A stretch of 64,000 nt of DNA from Puccinia triticina (taxonomy: Eukaryota; Basidiomycota; Pucciniomycetes; Pucciniales; Pucciniaceae): contig NC_070569.1 of the NCBI RefSeq assembly GCF_026914185.1, forward strand, positions 4,712,001-4,776,000, read 5' to 3'. The notes below the pieces were generated by a model that saw only the letters and a list, made by a program, of their open reading frames with translations, had not been told where the DNA came from and ran no database searches. Numbering within the stretch: position 1 is the first letter of the stretch; each line of letters begins with the position of its first letter. This document shows positions 1 through 10,789 of the stretch, in pieces. Position numbers and translations under genes: made by a program.

Positions 1-161
1 TCCAATCATCAAGAGATTTGGACCAGATTAATATGCAGACCACTGGTGGCGTGGCTGGCCTGTTCCACCACACCAACAACCTCCGGGGAAGTTTAATTGC
101 CATCACATTACAGCAAAGACCCATGGCAAGCTGTTGAAATTACTCAGGTGAAAAGAATTCT

Positions 162-225
162 GTGTTGTGGGATTTGAACCCACAACCATCTACATTCATG
201 AGAGCTGCTCTTATACCACTGACAC
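162..225 (-). repeat. tRNA-like SINE head
   Basis: On the minus strand an A-box-like stretch (GTGTCAGTGGTATAAGAGC) is followed by a B box (GGTTCAAATCC) inside a perfect 7-bp T-arm-like stem. A close copy of the B-box half and its downstream tail (GAGTAATTTCAACA-type) lies at 2444-2525 on the plus strand, which indicates an interspersed tRNA-derived SINE rather than a working tRNA. No full cloverleaf with an acceptor stem is seen. Confidence 0.5.
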
Positions 226-265
226 CGCATGCAAACAGGTGACAATTGATAAGCGAGAGCAGGGT

Positions 266-450
266 CTGAGAACAGCAGGCACAGTATGGGTCGGTGTTCG
301 ATGATCGTGGAAGGATGATATTTCATGTCAGACTGGAAAGAAAAAGAAAAACAAGAAAGGAGAGGAGAAAAGAAGGAGAGAAAAGAGAGATACCTACCTG
401 AGAACAGCAGGCACAGTATGGGTCGGTGTTCGATGATCGTGGAAGGATGA
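266..450 (-). repeat. 53-bp direct repeat flanking an intron-like spacer
   Basis: The 53 bases at 266-318 recur exactly at 398-450. Read on the minus strand, the spacer starts GTAGGTA directly after the repeat, is strongly pyrimidine-rich, and reaches a CAG before the second copy, like a small GT-AG intron between duplicated exon ends. The same layout occurs inside the solo LTRs at 1933-2260 and 3192-3541, so this may be part of a related decayed LTR, but I could not fix LTR ends here. Confidence 0.55.
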
Positions 451-597
451 GAGAGGAGTCCTTCCACGCCTGCTGCCTCAGGTAGCCTACATACAACATG
501 TAACATGAGAGTGAAATGTGTGAAAGAGAAAGTGACATGTGAGAAGCAGAAAGAAGAAAACAAAACCTGAGTATAATACTCAACAACAATCTGAAAT

Positions 598-857
598 AAT
601 TGTCATCATGGGGATTGTCGCGGGGGGTCAATTCCAAATTGGTGACACGCGCGCAACATGCCAAAATAAAATTGTCTTGCAGGAATATGACTCATGAGGG
701 GACAACTGGGCTGACCCTGCAGGTCTCATTTGCCCTATGCCAGCTGTTGCTGTGCCGGTGCCAGCTGACAATCTGCTTGTGTCATGTTGATTGAGCTGTT
801 GCGCGGGTGTCACCAACTCGCAATTGGGCCGGCGCGCAACTCCCCATGATGACAATT
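598..857. mobile_element. MITE-like inverted-repeat element
   Basis: The left end (AATTGTCATCATGGGG...) and the right end (...CCCCATGATGACAATT) are inverted repeats of roughly 55 bp with several mismatches. The interior has no credible ORF. No clear target-site duplication was recognised, so the superfamily is not assigned. Confidence 0.5.
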
Positions 858-888
858 GCTCAAAATCATCACCTGTTTGCATCTGGTG

Positions 889-1300
889 TGAGCTAAACAC
901 ACAATTGGTCTTACTGGTGATATTTGGATATTAGATCATATAGCTTGGCCACTCAAATGGGGCTTGAAGCATATATTCCAACAATGAGTAATTTCAACAC
1001 CTTATAAGTACGGATGCTCTCAGTGAATTGAATTAAAGTTGGCCAAACCCTGTGAATACTTGATATTCATGCTTCCATATGCATATGCAATATTTAATTT
1101 CATAATTTGTATGCATTAATCATTATCTGTGATGCATGCCAAACATACATGATTTGCATATGCCATATTCATAGTTTGCTCATGGTGCATGAAGCAAGGG
1201 GGTGTGTTGGAATATATGCTTCAAGCCACATTTGAGTGGCCAAGCTATATGATCTCATATCCAAATATCACCAGTAAGACCAACTGTGTGTTTAGCTCAG
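889..1300. repeat. Inverted repeat, about 95-bp arms
   Basis: Positions 889-984 and 1205-1300 are inverted copies differing at only a few sites. Both arms carry TTGGAATATATGC at the inner end and GTTTAGCTCA at the outer end. The inner ends resemble LTR termini (TGTTGGAATAT...), so this may be two LTR fragments in opposite orientation or a foldback MITE. The right arm runs into an A-box-like AGCTCAGTGGTATAAGA, linking it to the SINE pieces nearby. Confidence 0.55.
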
Positions 1301-1454
1301 TGGTATAAGACACTGCAGGCATCTCACTGTTTCTCTGCGCTGCAGCGACATCACGACGCTGCATATCAGAATATGCAGCAACATTTGGCCGTCTGATTTG
1401 AATTTGGACAGCCGGCCACCGCAGTACATAACAATCTCTCAATGACCGGTCCTT

Positions 1455-1932
1455 GTGCCGGCCATCAAGAGGATTACACACTCCTCTTGGTGACCAGCTC
1501 ATGGACCAGTCATTTGGAGGAGTCCACACTCCTCTTGATGCCAGCACACACCAGCATCAAGAGGAGTACAGACACCTCTTGATGGCCGGCAGAAAAACCG
1601 TTAACACGGAAGAGTACGCACTCTTCTCAATGGCTGGAACAAGGCCCGGTCATTGGGAGGAGTACACACACACTTCCCTCGATGGAGGGCACAGACCGGG
1701 CATCAAGGTGCATGTACTCCTCTTGACGCTGGCCTGTGTTGGCATTGAGAGGAGTATGGATTGCTCCTCCCAATGACCGGTCCTTGTGCTGGTCATTGAG
1801 AGGAGTGTGGACTCCTCCTCCTGATGACCATTTGTTATGCTGGTCATTGAGAGGAGTGTGGACAACTCTCAATGGCCGGCACAAGGACTCCTCCTGATGG
1901 CCGGTCCTTGGGCCAGCCATTGAGAGGATTGC
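1455..1932. repeat. Palindromic minisatellite array A (left part)
   Basis: Degenerate, partly self-complementary units alternate a CAATGACCGGTC/GGCCGGCCAT block with a GAGGAGTNNRCACTCCTC block. The array resumes at 2261-2335 after a solo LTR, so the two parts were once continuous. Apparent ORFs in it are frames through the repeat, not genes. Confidence 0.7.
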
Positions 1933-2260
1933 TGTAAGGACTTGGGATAAGTCCTTCACTGAGACGTCTCAACGGGGCACAGGGACGGGCACAAGGCCAG
2001 CGAGTTCTAGCTCCAACGGTTGGGGGGATGGATTACTAGCGTTGACAGAGAGGTTGTCCGATGATTCTCTTGTTAGTTTCTATCTACAACTGAATGAATG
2101 GAGAAAAGGAAGACTCTTACCTAGCATTGACAGAGAGGTTGTCCGATGATTCTCTGCTGAGCTAGGTAAGGGAAGGAGAGACTACGTGTAGGGCGGAGGA
2201 TGAAACCGCGACAGGGTTTGTGATACCTTTGTGAAGTCTGTGCAGAGCGCGGGCTTCACA
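1933..2260 (-). mobile_element. Solo LTR (328 bp) inserted in minisatellite A
   Basis: The segment starts TGTAAGG and ends CTTCACA, so it has TG...CA ends. It is flanked by ATTGC and ATTGT, a 5-bp target duplication with one mismatch. Removing it restores a continuous minisatellite unit. It shares features with the solo LTR at 3192-3541: a TTCTAG(C/T)TCCAACGG motif and an internal duplicated block (about 2040 and 2125) flanking GTAAG...AG on the minus strand. The minus orientation is inferred from that resemblance. Confidence 0.65.
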
Positions 2261-2335
2261 ATTGTGTACTCCTCTCAGTGACCGGTTGTTGTGCCGGCCA
2301 TTGTGAGGTGTGGTGTGTGCACATACCCCGGTGGC
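2261..2335. repeat. Palindromic minisatellite array A (right remnant)
   Basis: Units of the 1455-1932 array continue here (GTGTACTCCTCTCAGTGACCG and following), directly after the solo LTR target duplication. Confidence 0.6.
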
Positions 2336-2345
2336 CGGCTGATGG

Positions 2346-2500
2346 ACAGCTGGCCGAGTGTTGTTGCAATACTTGCTGTGCGGGGTTCAAATCCCCACTG
2401 AATTGTCAGATGTTGCTGTGGTCTGCAGCGACATCAAGATGCCCACAGTGAGAGCAGCTCTCATGAATGTAGAAGGTTGTGGGTTCAAATCCCACAGCAC
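2346..2500 (+). repeat. Two tandem tRNA-like SINE segments
   Basis: The first segment has an A-box-like TGGCCGAGTG and a B box (GGTTCAAATCC in a GTGGGG/CCCCAC-type stem) near 2378-2394. The second, at 2444-2500, matches the minus-strand SINE at 162-225 around GGTTGTGGGTTCAAATCCCA. Neither folds into a complete tRNA by eye. Confidence 0.45.
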
Positions 2501-2510
2501 AATTTGTTTC

Positions 2511-3017
2511 AGCTGAGTAATTTGAACACAAGCCTTGCCTTTGAACCAATATGAGGGTTCAAGCCTCTCCCTGGTTGATCATTTCCCCTTCTGTGGCCAG
2601 ACAAGTAGCATGCCACCCCTACAAGCACACTGGCCCATCTGCAGGCTTGCCTGCCAATCTGTTTTCCTCCAGAAAGGCAGTGACAGGTGAGAATACTGCA
2701 ACAATAAGCTCTGACGCCTGGGCCCAATCCAAACAGGAGTCTATCACCCTCAGTCAGACCTGCAATCACCAGAAACTCTCCCAGTCACCAGACCATAGCA
2801 CATCAAATCAAATCAATTTGAGTATTTGTATCCGAATTCAATTCAAGTCAAATAATGCCTGGGCAAATTTAAGCTTGAATATTCAAAAAAATTTGAATAA
2901 TGCCTCAAAGGGGCGCATAGAGGGCCAATGCAAGCTTCTCTGGGTCCCAAAGGCCCCAGATGAGTTTGCACAGGCCCTCTACCAACCCCTTTGGTGCAAC
3001 ACAAAAAAAATCTGCCT
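2511..3017. other. No gene recognised
   Basis: About 500 bases between the SINE pieces and minisatellite B. An open frame exists but shows no motif, no flanking splice signals and no codon pattern I would trust. Confidence 0.4.
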
Positions 3018-3191
3018 CTGGCACTTTGAAAAGTGCGTCCGCCACTACAAAAAGTGCGTCTGCCACTATGAAAATTGTGTCCGCCACTAATTTGAAAAGT
3101 GTGTCTGCCACTATGAAAAGTGCGTCCACCACTATGAAAAGTGAGTCATCCACTATCAAAAGTGCGTCTGGCACTATGAAAAGTGTGTCCG
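3018..3191. repeat. Minisatellite B (about 21-bp unit), left part
   Basis: Tandem units of the type GTGCGTCCGCCACTATGAAAA. The array continues at 3547-3700 on the other side of the solo LTR. Confidence 0.8.
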
Positions 3192-3541
3192 TGCAAGAGT
3201 TTGCTTGGAGCTCTTCACCGGGCCGTTGAGTGGAGGCTCAAAAGGGGACGGAGCTTGAGGCTTGGGCGGTTCTAGTTCCAACGGGTACTGTATTCCAGGG
3301 AGCTAGCACAGTAGAGAGATGAAAGGGGTTCTGGATCTCTCTGGAGTAAGTACAACTAGAAGGGAAACATGAAGAGGAAGAGAGATGAGAAGGAGAAGAC
3401 TTACCTAGCAGAGTAGAGAGATGAAAGGTGTCCGGGATCTCTACTGGCTAGGAAGGGGCAAGGGGGAACACAGAATAAGTACTGATGGTTGTGACAGGAC
3501 TTGTGAAAGGTATTGTAAGACCCCAAAGGAGGGGGCTTACA
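3192..3541 (-). mobile_element. Solo LTR (350 bp) with perfect 5-bp TSD
   Basis: It starts TGCAAG, ends CTTACA, and is flanked by GTCCG at 3187-3191 and 3542-3546. Inside, a roughly 35-bp block beginning near 3307 is repeated near 3411. On the minus strand the spacer between the copies begins GTAAGTC after CTAG and ends in CCAG, so it looks like a small intron. It belongs to the same family as the solo LTR at 1933-2260. Confidence 0.75.
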
Positions 3542-3546
3542 GTCCG

Positions 3547-3700
3547 GCACTATCAAAAGTGCGTCCGGCACTCTGAATAGTGAGTCCGCCACTATGAAAA
3601 GTGCGTCCGCCACTATGAAAAGTGCATCCGGCACTATCAAAAATGCTTCCGGCACTCTGAATAGTGCGTCCGCCATTATGAGATATGCTTCCGGCAATTT
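3547..3700. repeat. Minisatellite B, right part
   Basis: The same units as at 3018-3191 (CCGCCACTATGAAAAGTGCGT variants) resume right after the LTR target duplication. Confidence 0.75.
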
Positions 3701-4427
3701 ATAAGCGCCTTTGGCACCATGATATTTTTGATGGATGACCCCCTCAAAATTATATGTCCCAGAAATGGGCCAAAATAAGTCAAAAACACAAAAAATTTAT
3801 TTTTTTGGTGTTTTTAATGTATTTTGGAAGTGTTTCCGTTGAATATCTTCAAATACTCAAATATTCAACAAATCAGTATTCCAGGGGCCCAAAAAACGTG
3901 TTGAATACCACCGTGCTATGCCCTGCCAGTCACAGTCAGCTATTCTCAGCAACCACAATGAAAAAAAGTTGTTGCCCTTCCAGGATCCCCATAATCCCAA
4001 CAAAAAATTTGGTCCTCTCTCTCTTTTAATCCATCTCTGTCCCCCAAACATGTATTGGTGACACTCTGTTTTGTATCTTTGGTCCTTGCCTCAATCTTAT
4101 CTCTTTAGCCTCACTGGAAACTATCTTTTTTGATTGATTGAGTGATAGGTCTTTCAAGATCAAAATGTAATGAAAAGAAGAATGCTTGTTCCTTTTTTAT
4201 TTGACATGTATTGTAAAACTTTAAAACAGGAATAATGATAATTTATTATTTAACAGAAATTAGATCAATTTTCATGTATTTTACAGGTTCCTATCAATTG
4301 TTTTTGACCAGGGGTAACCAAAATAATTCTGATAGAACAGTCATAAAGATTTGGGGTAGGGCACTGTACATGCATGCACATACAAGTCAATCTAGCTGAG
4401 TGGGCCAGACTCAAAAGAGGGCTGGTT
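3701..4427. other. AT-rich stretch without recognised gene
   Basis: No ORF with a plausible start, domain or intron signals, and no repeat boundary was identified. Confidence 0.4.
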
Positions 4428-4656
4428 CACTACAAGAAAAAGTCAAGCAAGTGCCACCAGTTGACATGTGAGAGCTCTAAGGAATCTGGTGATAGAACTT
4501 CAGCCTTTGTCATAGTTTGCCGTTGACCAAGCTTCAATGCACAGTCACTGTGCCAAAAAAAAAACTGATGTCTGCTTGAGTGGAGCTAGAATGGAAGTTA
4601 CACAGGAGAATGCCTCATGTCAACTGCTGTCACTTGCCTGACTTTTTCATGCAGTG
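4428..4656. mobile_element. CACTA-type MITE (229 bp)
   Basis: The ends are CACTACAAGAAAAAGTC... and its inverted counterpart ...GACTTTTTCATGCAGTG; similarity extends about 40 bp inward on both sides. It is flanked by the 3-bp duplication GTT (4425-4427 and 4657-4659). CACTA ends and a 3-bp TSD are typical of En/Spm-like transposons. It encodes no protein. Confidence 0.75.
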
Positions 4657-4716
4657 GTTGGCACAAGGTTTGAGCTGATGCTGGGTGGTTGGCACAAGGT
4701 TTGAGCTGATGCTGGT
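4655..4716 (+). repeat. Short tandem duplication (about 31 bp, twice)
   Basis: TGGTTGGCACAAGGTTTGAG and the bases after it occur twice in direct succession, immediately right of the CACTA MITE. Confidence 0.7.
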
Positions 4717-5063
4717 TTGATTGAGATGTATGAGGGTCAGGATGATCAGGTTTAGTGGGTTTGTGTGAAGGGAATGAAAGTCACTCCCTTTTTGTATTTT
4801 TGTCCCCTCAGAGTCATGGGATTTATTTGGTGAAATTTAATTTATCTCAAATGAAATTGATAGTTTGTTTTCACCATCTCAAAGAAATAAGATCCCTGTA
4901 CAGTTACCAGATATGTGTTCATGGCTCTGATTTTCTGAATTCATTACAGCGGGATGGCAGCGGAATGGCCCAGGATGACAGAGCAACAAGAGAAATGCTG
5001 TGAATGATTGGTTCATGCAGTCAATTAGGAAATAAGGTTGGCCTTGGAGGTGAAAAGCTTACA

Positions 5064-5088
5064 GCGGCGAAGCCGCCTTGGCCTCTAG
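5064..5088 (+). mobile_element. Helitron-type 3' terminus
   Basis: A GC-rich hairpin (GCGGC, loop GAA, GCCGC) is followed by CTTGGCCTCTAG, that is, a stem-loop about 10 bases before CTAG, as expected for a Helitron 3' end. The same terminus occurs at 33065-33091 and, inverted, at 33957-33986. The 5' end was not found. The base after CTAG is G rather than the usual T, which weakens the case for an intact insertion edge. Confidence 0.55.
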
Positions 5089-5108
5089 GATTACAAGTCC
5101 CATCGGGT

Positions 5109-6028
5109 TTAACTAGGCTTGTGGTTAGAATTTAAGACTTCGTCTGATTTTTGGAAGTCATCCCGATAGGACTTGATTCTAAGGTCTGATAAGTCAGTTG
5201 AAGTCCCGGGAACGACACCATAGGGGGACGCGATACCAAAGTTACTAAATCATCGTAACAAACCGTCAATCAAGCCGGAAAGTTCAGAGAGTAAGTTACA
5301 TGATTTTCGGGTAGTGCGACCACGCCGAGCAGATAAGAATTTAGCGAAGAAAAACGAACCCTGCATTGGCCATGCGTCTCATTGAAGGGCGCTCTAGTGA
5401 TGCTTTGAAGAATGCTTTGTCGGCAGCGTCGAACACAACAGCCATGTTATGAGCTTCAATTTTTTTCAGCTCATCGGGGTCGCGGGAGAAATACTGCGCC
5501 AGATGTCTGGATTCAAAAAAAGCAACCCGCCAAGGGGTGCATAACGGAAAGCTTCGATCAGCAAATGTCGGAACAAATCGGGTAGTGTTTTAATGCTAGT
5601 GAGATGGCATCAACCATACATACCGAGTAAGAAGCGACTGCTCATTTTCCGGTGACGAGGGGACATAAGCGTGATACAAGGCTAGTGTGACGATTCCCGC
5701 TCCAGTAGCGAGGAACAGTGAATTACCAAATCCTACAAATCAGTGGAACAAATCACATGTCAATATGGTTCGGGTAAAATGACTGGCTTAGTCAGGAGAA
5801 TTAGGAGTAAGTGAAATCTTGAAAAAGAATGGAAAAGTAAGACATCAGATACTTGACTCGATTAATTGACGTACCTTCATGCGTTTCGTACTCCGGTCCA
5901 TAATGTGCGTGATTACCGGCATGAGTGGAGCCGCTGCGATGGCATGGTGCGGTTATGTGGGAGGTCCTTCTAGCAGCTGCTCGTTGATGCTTGATGAGAG
6001 CCGAGACACGAGAGATTGATTTAGACAT
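5109..6028 (-). CDS. Mitochondrial complex I accessory subunit (fungal 17.8-kDa-like)
   Basis: Four exons on the minus strand: 6028-5875, 5732-5624, 5506-5360 and 5244-5109 (stop TAA), giving 181 codons. All introns begin GT and end AG; the third has an unusual GTTCGT donor. The basic, Ser/Arg-rich N-terminus (MSKSISRV...) looks like a mitochondrial presequence. Exon 2 encodes a hydrophobic stretch (FLATGAGIVTLALYHAY) suggesting one membrane helix. The rest has the pattern LLTRHLA...EAHNMAV...ASPYGVVPG...DLSDL, which I recognise from the fungal 17.8-kDa subunit of NADH:ubiquinone oxidoreductase. The start is the first in-frame ATG; the GTG six bases upstream is not a normal eukaryotic start. 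A Helitron 3' end lies 20 bp beyond the stop, so the 3' UTR/terminator must lie within transposon-like sequence. The family call is from memory of motifs. Confidence 0.72.
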
Positions 6029-6720
6029 CTTCACTAGGCCGAACGGATGTAGGACAGCAAGAAGTGTCGTCGGAGTCGAACTTGATTAGTCCCTCGAGAC
6101 TTCGGGCCCTCGGGGGGTAAGCTGAACTCCCGAAGCGAGCCTCCATCTACGTACCTCACCACATTGGCACAGCAAGAATGCCACTTTGATTCCTTTTTCA
6201 TTGAGTTATGCTCACAGCTGGTGAACAAGTGTGGTCTTTTAGGGCAGATAGCATCATCTGAGAGAAATATACACAAAAAACAGCCACCAATTGTGCACAC
6301 AAGCCGCAAGGTGACGGTCAAGTTGAGCACTGCTTGTAAATCCAGCTGTTTGGAGATTTTTGTGGAATTTCTGTGGGTGGTATGATTTTTTTCAAGCACC
6401 TAAAATTATGTAGGTTGGATAGGAAAAATCATACCTACAACCTAAGCTATTTTATTGCAAAAAGAATGTCAAGGGGGCAAGGAATTATAAAGCTTCAAAA
6501 ATTCCACCCAGCCAAACTCAGATTCTTGGCACACCAAGAAGGGGCAATAGCGTGCAAGTCCCTCCTGCCCAGGGCTTTTGGAAGCTTGCTTTGCAAGAAA
6601 CACACCCGCAGCAGAGGGACTTTGTTAAGTTTGCGTTGGAGTGCAAACTTAACACTGTGGGAGGGACTTGTACCTAATGTCCAACATTTGGCTTGAGGCT
6701 GCCCATCCAAACATCTATAA
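6029..6720. other. 5' flank of the complex I gene and small inverted repeat
   Basis: This probably contains the promoter of the minus-strand complex I gene; I see no unambiguous TATA element. A roughly 120-bp segment (about 6557-6676) has inverted ends AGTCCCTCC / GGAGGGACT, like a short MITE; a similar but shorter structure is at 59948-60010. Confidence 0.4.
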
Positions 6721-8219
6721 GGGCCTGTTCAGACGCGCGGGGGCCTGAATCTCAGATTCGCGGGATCTGAATCTGCCCATGTCAGCTGAAGGCACCCTGG
6801 CTGCCAAACATGTCAAGGGATTTGGACCCTTGACATGAGATCTAGAACACAGATCCTCATTGACTGTTTGGCTGCCTGTGAGGACTTGGCTATTACTCAG
6901 TTTGCTATGTGAGGCTATGAAACTATCCAAGAGGATAGTTTGCCAATGCTTGAGTAATAACTAAGAATATAGCTTTATGGGATTGCAATAGAAGATAGAT
7001 TCACAATGATAATGTCAAGTTTTACCAAGTGTTTGAGATTTCTCGGATACACAATGATGATGGTAATGGATGAGATGAAAAAGAATATATCAATGGGGAA
7101 AAGAAGAGAAAGGAAAAAGAGGAAAACACACAATCCACAGAAAGACAACAATGAAAATTCAAACAGAGCCGACAAAAGATCGTGAAAGAGATATGTCATG
7201 ATCACTTGGATAATCTTAATTAATCCACAATTAGGATTAGTAATCCAAAGCGCATGACAGAAGATTTGCCAACTGACAATCAGCCGGATAAATAAGCATC
7301 TGCCACCCAGTAACAAAGAACAAGAAGTTACACTGCCCCACTACCTCAATGGCTGATGATTAATGGTTCAACCGGTCGTCAAGGAGAGTACATACATATA
7401 AAACAAACCCTTTTGATGACCCAAGCATACACATCTTCTCAACCACTGGTTTGAGGTCACCCAGATCAATGAACAGTTGGACTGGTCATTGAGGCACCCT
7501 CTGAACAACCAGTCTGACTGGTAATTGGGTGTATTATCCTCATTGACAGATCATCCAGAGGAGCATACATGCACTCAATGACTGGTCAATTAGGTCATTG
7601 AGAGGTATACATCCTCCTGATTATGACTTGTTTGACCAGTCATCCAGGGGAGCATACATCCTCTCAATGACAAGTCCAACCAGTCACCAAGAGGAGTAAA
7701 ATCTTGATGACTGGTTTGACTGGACATCCGGAGGAGTATCTTTGGGACAACAAGAGGGTGTATGCTCCTCTAGATGACCAGTCAAACCAGTCATCCTCAT
7801 GAGGAGCATACACCCAATGACCGGTTGGACCAGTTGTTCAATCCTCATGAGGAGCATACACCCAATGACTGGTTGGACCAGTTTTTCAGAGGGTGCCTTG
7901 ATGAACAGTTCAACTTGTCATTGAGGAGGTGTGTCTTGTGGTGGAATCCTTGGAGGGGTTGTTGTATTTTTGCATATGGAGGTGGTGAGGCAGGTGAGAT
8001 CCTGAATCTGGTGTGAAATTCACCAAAATGGGCAAATCTCAGCTTGGTGGAGTGCAAGATCCTGGATCTCAGATAATTCTGAGATTTTTTGCCAGCCAAA
8101 CACGTCTTTGGGATCTGGGATGAATCTCAGACCTTGAGATTCTGGATCTTGCAAGAATCTCAGTTTTGCGGGGGCTTGCAAGATGCACTCAAGATTCACC
8201 CGCGCCTCTGAACAGCCCC
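6721..8219. mobile_element. PIF/Harbinger-like non-autonomous element (1,499 bp)
   Basis: The left end GGGCCTGTTCAGACGCGCGGG and the inverted right end GGGGCTGTTCAGAGGCGCGGG agree at all but two positions. It is flanked by TAA at 6718-6720 and 8220-8222. A TAA/TTA duplication with GGGCCTGTT-like ends fits Tourist/Harbinger MITEs. Inside is palindromic minisatellite C and no transposase. Confidence 0.65.
7340..7920. repeat. Palindromic minisatellite array C
   Basis: Degenerate units combine a GAGGAGCATACAYCC block with CAATGACTGGTYGGACCAGT-like self-complementary blocks; two nearly identical neighbours lie around 7797-7880. The design recalls array A (1455-1932) although sequences differ. Confidence 0.65.
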
Positions 8220-8222
8220 TAA

Positions 8223-9271
8223 AAATTCCTTCTAACCCCCATATCACCGTATACCCATTGGATTTCTTCACAGCCTCTGGCACCATTAGAATCAGCTTTT
8301 CTTTCTACATATTTTCATGTGTTTGAAACAACGCATACCCCCATCCCTTGAAAAAGAATTGTTGTAAAAGTGTGGCTTGCAAGGCCTTGCCAGGCTGAAG
8401 CCGTGAGAAACTTTCTGAACTTGACCTGCAAATGGCCCGGTGGGTCTGTAACATTGCTCAGAAAATTCCCTTACAAGAATGGCTGCTGAGCGGCCAGTTC
8501 TTGATGAATTTACTTGAAAAAATGTGTACAAGACAGCTAAGATCAAGGTCTAGACATGGTCAACTGAGATTTGGATTATGAGGTGATACCAGTTTGTAGG
8601 AGAGTTGTAAGCACAAAATCACACATTTTCATTGAAAAAACCCTCAGCCTCAGGCCAAGTATGGGAAATTAGTCCTAAGCCTCTCCTCTGGAGACACTTC
8701 ACGACTCCTTGGAGAGGCTGAGTTAAGCTCTGTTGGAGTGAAGGCTTGACCAGAGGCTAGATCCAAGCTCAAGCTGGTGTCACACAAAACCATGGGGCCT
8801 GTATTCCATATGTGACATACCTGAAGCCCCGACTTGGATCAAACAAGTGTTATCTGCCACTCCCCAACCAACTCGGACAACAAATGTATGAAGTTGAAGT
8901 CCTTCAAGTCCAGTATTGTTTTACCTTTGGGCCCTCCTGACTAAGGTCAAACACAACAAACTTCCTGCCAATACTAAATAATAAAATGAATTTGGGAAAG
9001 AAGTAAAAGTGTGGAAAAGAAACTTTTCAAGTCTCAACAGCCTTGACCAAGGATCACAGCTCATAAAATTAACTTTTGCAGGAAGCCATTTGCTTGAAGT
9101 TGGGGCCAGGCCACAAACATTGAGCTCCACTGCTTATCCCCCTTGAAAGTTTCCAAGCAAGGGCAAAAGAAAAACCAAGGCAGTTTAGATCAAAGTTTGT
9201 GCAAACCTTCCAGCTACTGAAATTCTGGCTAATCCAAGTATATTAAAGTCTCAGGTTTGTAGAAAAAAAAT
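8223..9271. other. No gene recognised
   Basis: About 1 kb with no credible coding exon, RNA gene or defined repeat boundary. Confidence 0.4.
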
Positions 9272-9901
9272 TCAAGGGTTCCCCCTACATTTTGCCAAAA
9301 TACAAAAAAAAATGTCAGAGGTTCCCCTCTTTACAAAACATTGACCGCACAAGCCGCAATCACCATAAAAATAGACAAATTACAAAAAAAAAAAAAACAC
9401 AAATCTAATAATCCCACTCCCAAAAATGCCGCACCCAGCCACCCAGCGCAGCAAGCTGACGCACCGTGGCCCAACGCCCATCCCTGTCTAGCAGGGTTAA
9501 AAAGCGTTGGGAAGAGGACTCCCAGCCCGAAAGCACAGGGGAGCCCCCGAATATCCCCCGCCGGACTGCGCAAATGCTACAGCGGACGGGGGTGAGACGA
9601 CCCTTCAGCTGGAAAACACAGCCTTCAAGTCGTCTGGGGAAGCAAGTCCTGTCCCGGCTCTCCTTATATAGTGCACCCAGCTGCCTCGGACCCGACATGT
9701 CGCCCACAATCACAACGCCATTCCATCCCCATGCCGCAACCGTCGCAACCCGCCTCCTCCTGCTCGAACAATCACCCCCCTGACCGCACGTCGACGAAAC
9801 ATCAAACCCTGCGCCCCCCACCACGGCAACCCGAAACCAGTTCCCAAACGGAATGATTACACCCAAAAATCGCACTCCACCTCGCTACTCCCCTCGCTAC
9901 G

Positions 9902-10480
9902 CCTCGCCAACCGCCCTGATTCCCATTGGTCTGAACCATTGAAACCGGCAACGGGCTTAACCAGCGCACTACCGCCTAAAAGCCTCGAATTTCCACTCTG
10001 AAGTCTCTACAACCGCCAAACCCATCGTCAGACTAACCCTCCCGGCAATCGACCTGTCGACCCGTCCTGCACCGAACCCTGAACTGTATCATCCAGTCCT
10101 ATCATACAGGCATCAATGACCAGCCTAACCAAGCACATACAACCACATCTTCCATTCTCACAATCGGTAAATTCCAATTCAACCTCGCCAACGGCCCTGA
10201 TTCCCACCGGTCCTAACCATCAAAACCAGCAATAGGCTTGACCAGCTCCTACCCACTAAACCGTTGATTATCAGCTGTATTCGACCCTGAAACCGCCAAG
10301 CCCACCGTCAGACTAAGCCTCTCGCCCACTGATTCACTCGACCCACCCTGCACTGAGCCCTTAGTCGTTTCATCCAGTCCTACCCTACTGCCACCAACGA
10401 CCCGCCTAGCCCAGCCAATTCAAACCCTTCCTCCACTTTCAAAAATGAGACATTTCAATTGAAGCAGCCACAACCATCCC
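9902..10480 (+). repeat. Degenerate 291-bp tandem duplication
   Basis: CCTCGCCAACNGCCCTGATT begins copies at 9902 and 10193. Both copies then share blocks such as GTCAGACTAA and TTCATCCAGTCCTA-like stretches with many substitutions. No gene is recognised in it; it precedes the first small Helitron gene. Confidence 0.55.
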
Positions 10481-10543
10481 AGGCCATCATGCCATCGCGC
10501 TCATAGGCCGACCACCTAACGACTACCCCCATGCTAACCCACA

Positions 10544-10550
10544 TATAAAT
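10544..10550 (+). promoter_or_regulatory. TATA-like element
   Basis: TATAAAT lies about 240 bp before the proposed ATG at 10790, followed by C/T-rich sequence suitable for a 5' UTR. It is the only clear TATA-like motif in this 5' flank. Confidence 0.35.
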
Positions 10551-10789
10551 ATCATCCCCTCGCGCCGTCTCCATTACCTTCACTTCCCACAAGCAACACA
10601 ATTCAAGTGCCAGACCACCCCTTTTCCAATTTCTTCACCTTCACCGTCAAGCCTAAGCCCAACACCACCAAATCATCTGAGCCCCTGATCATCCCGTCCA
10701 ACCCAACTCAGCCCGACCACCCGTTAGCACAAACATCATCCTAACTTGACACTTGCCTTAGACCAACTGAATAAATCCAAACTTAAAAT

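Noticed and set aside
6034..6399. 121-codon minus-strand frame upstream of the complex I gene
   Set aside because: It overlaps the likely promoter, has no motif, and the complex I ATG at 6028 follows it without a plausible splice link.
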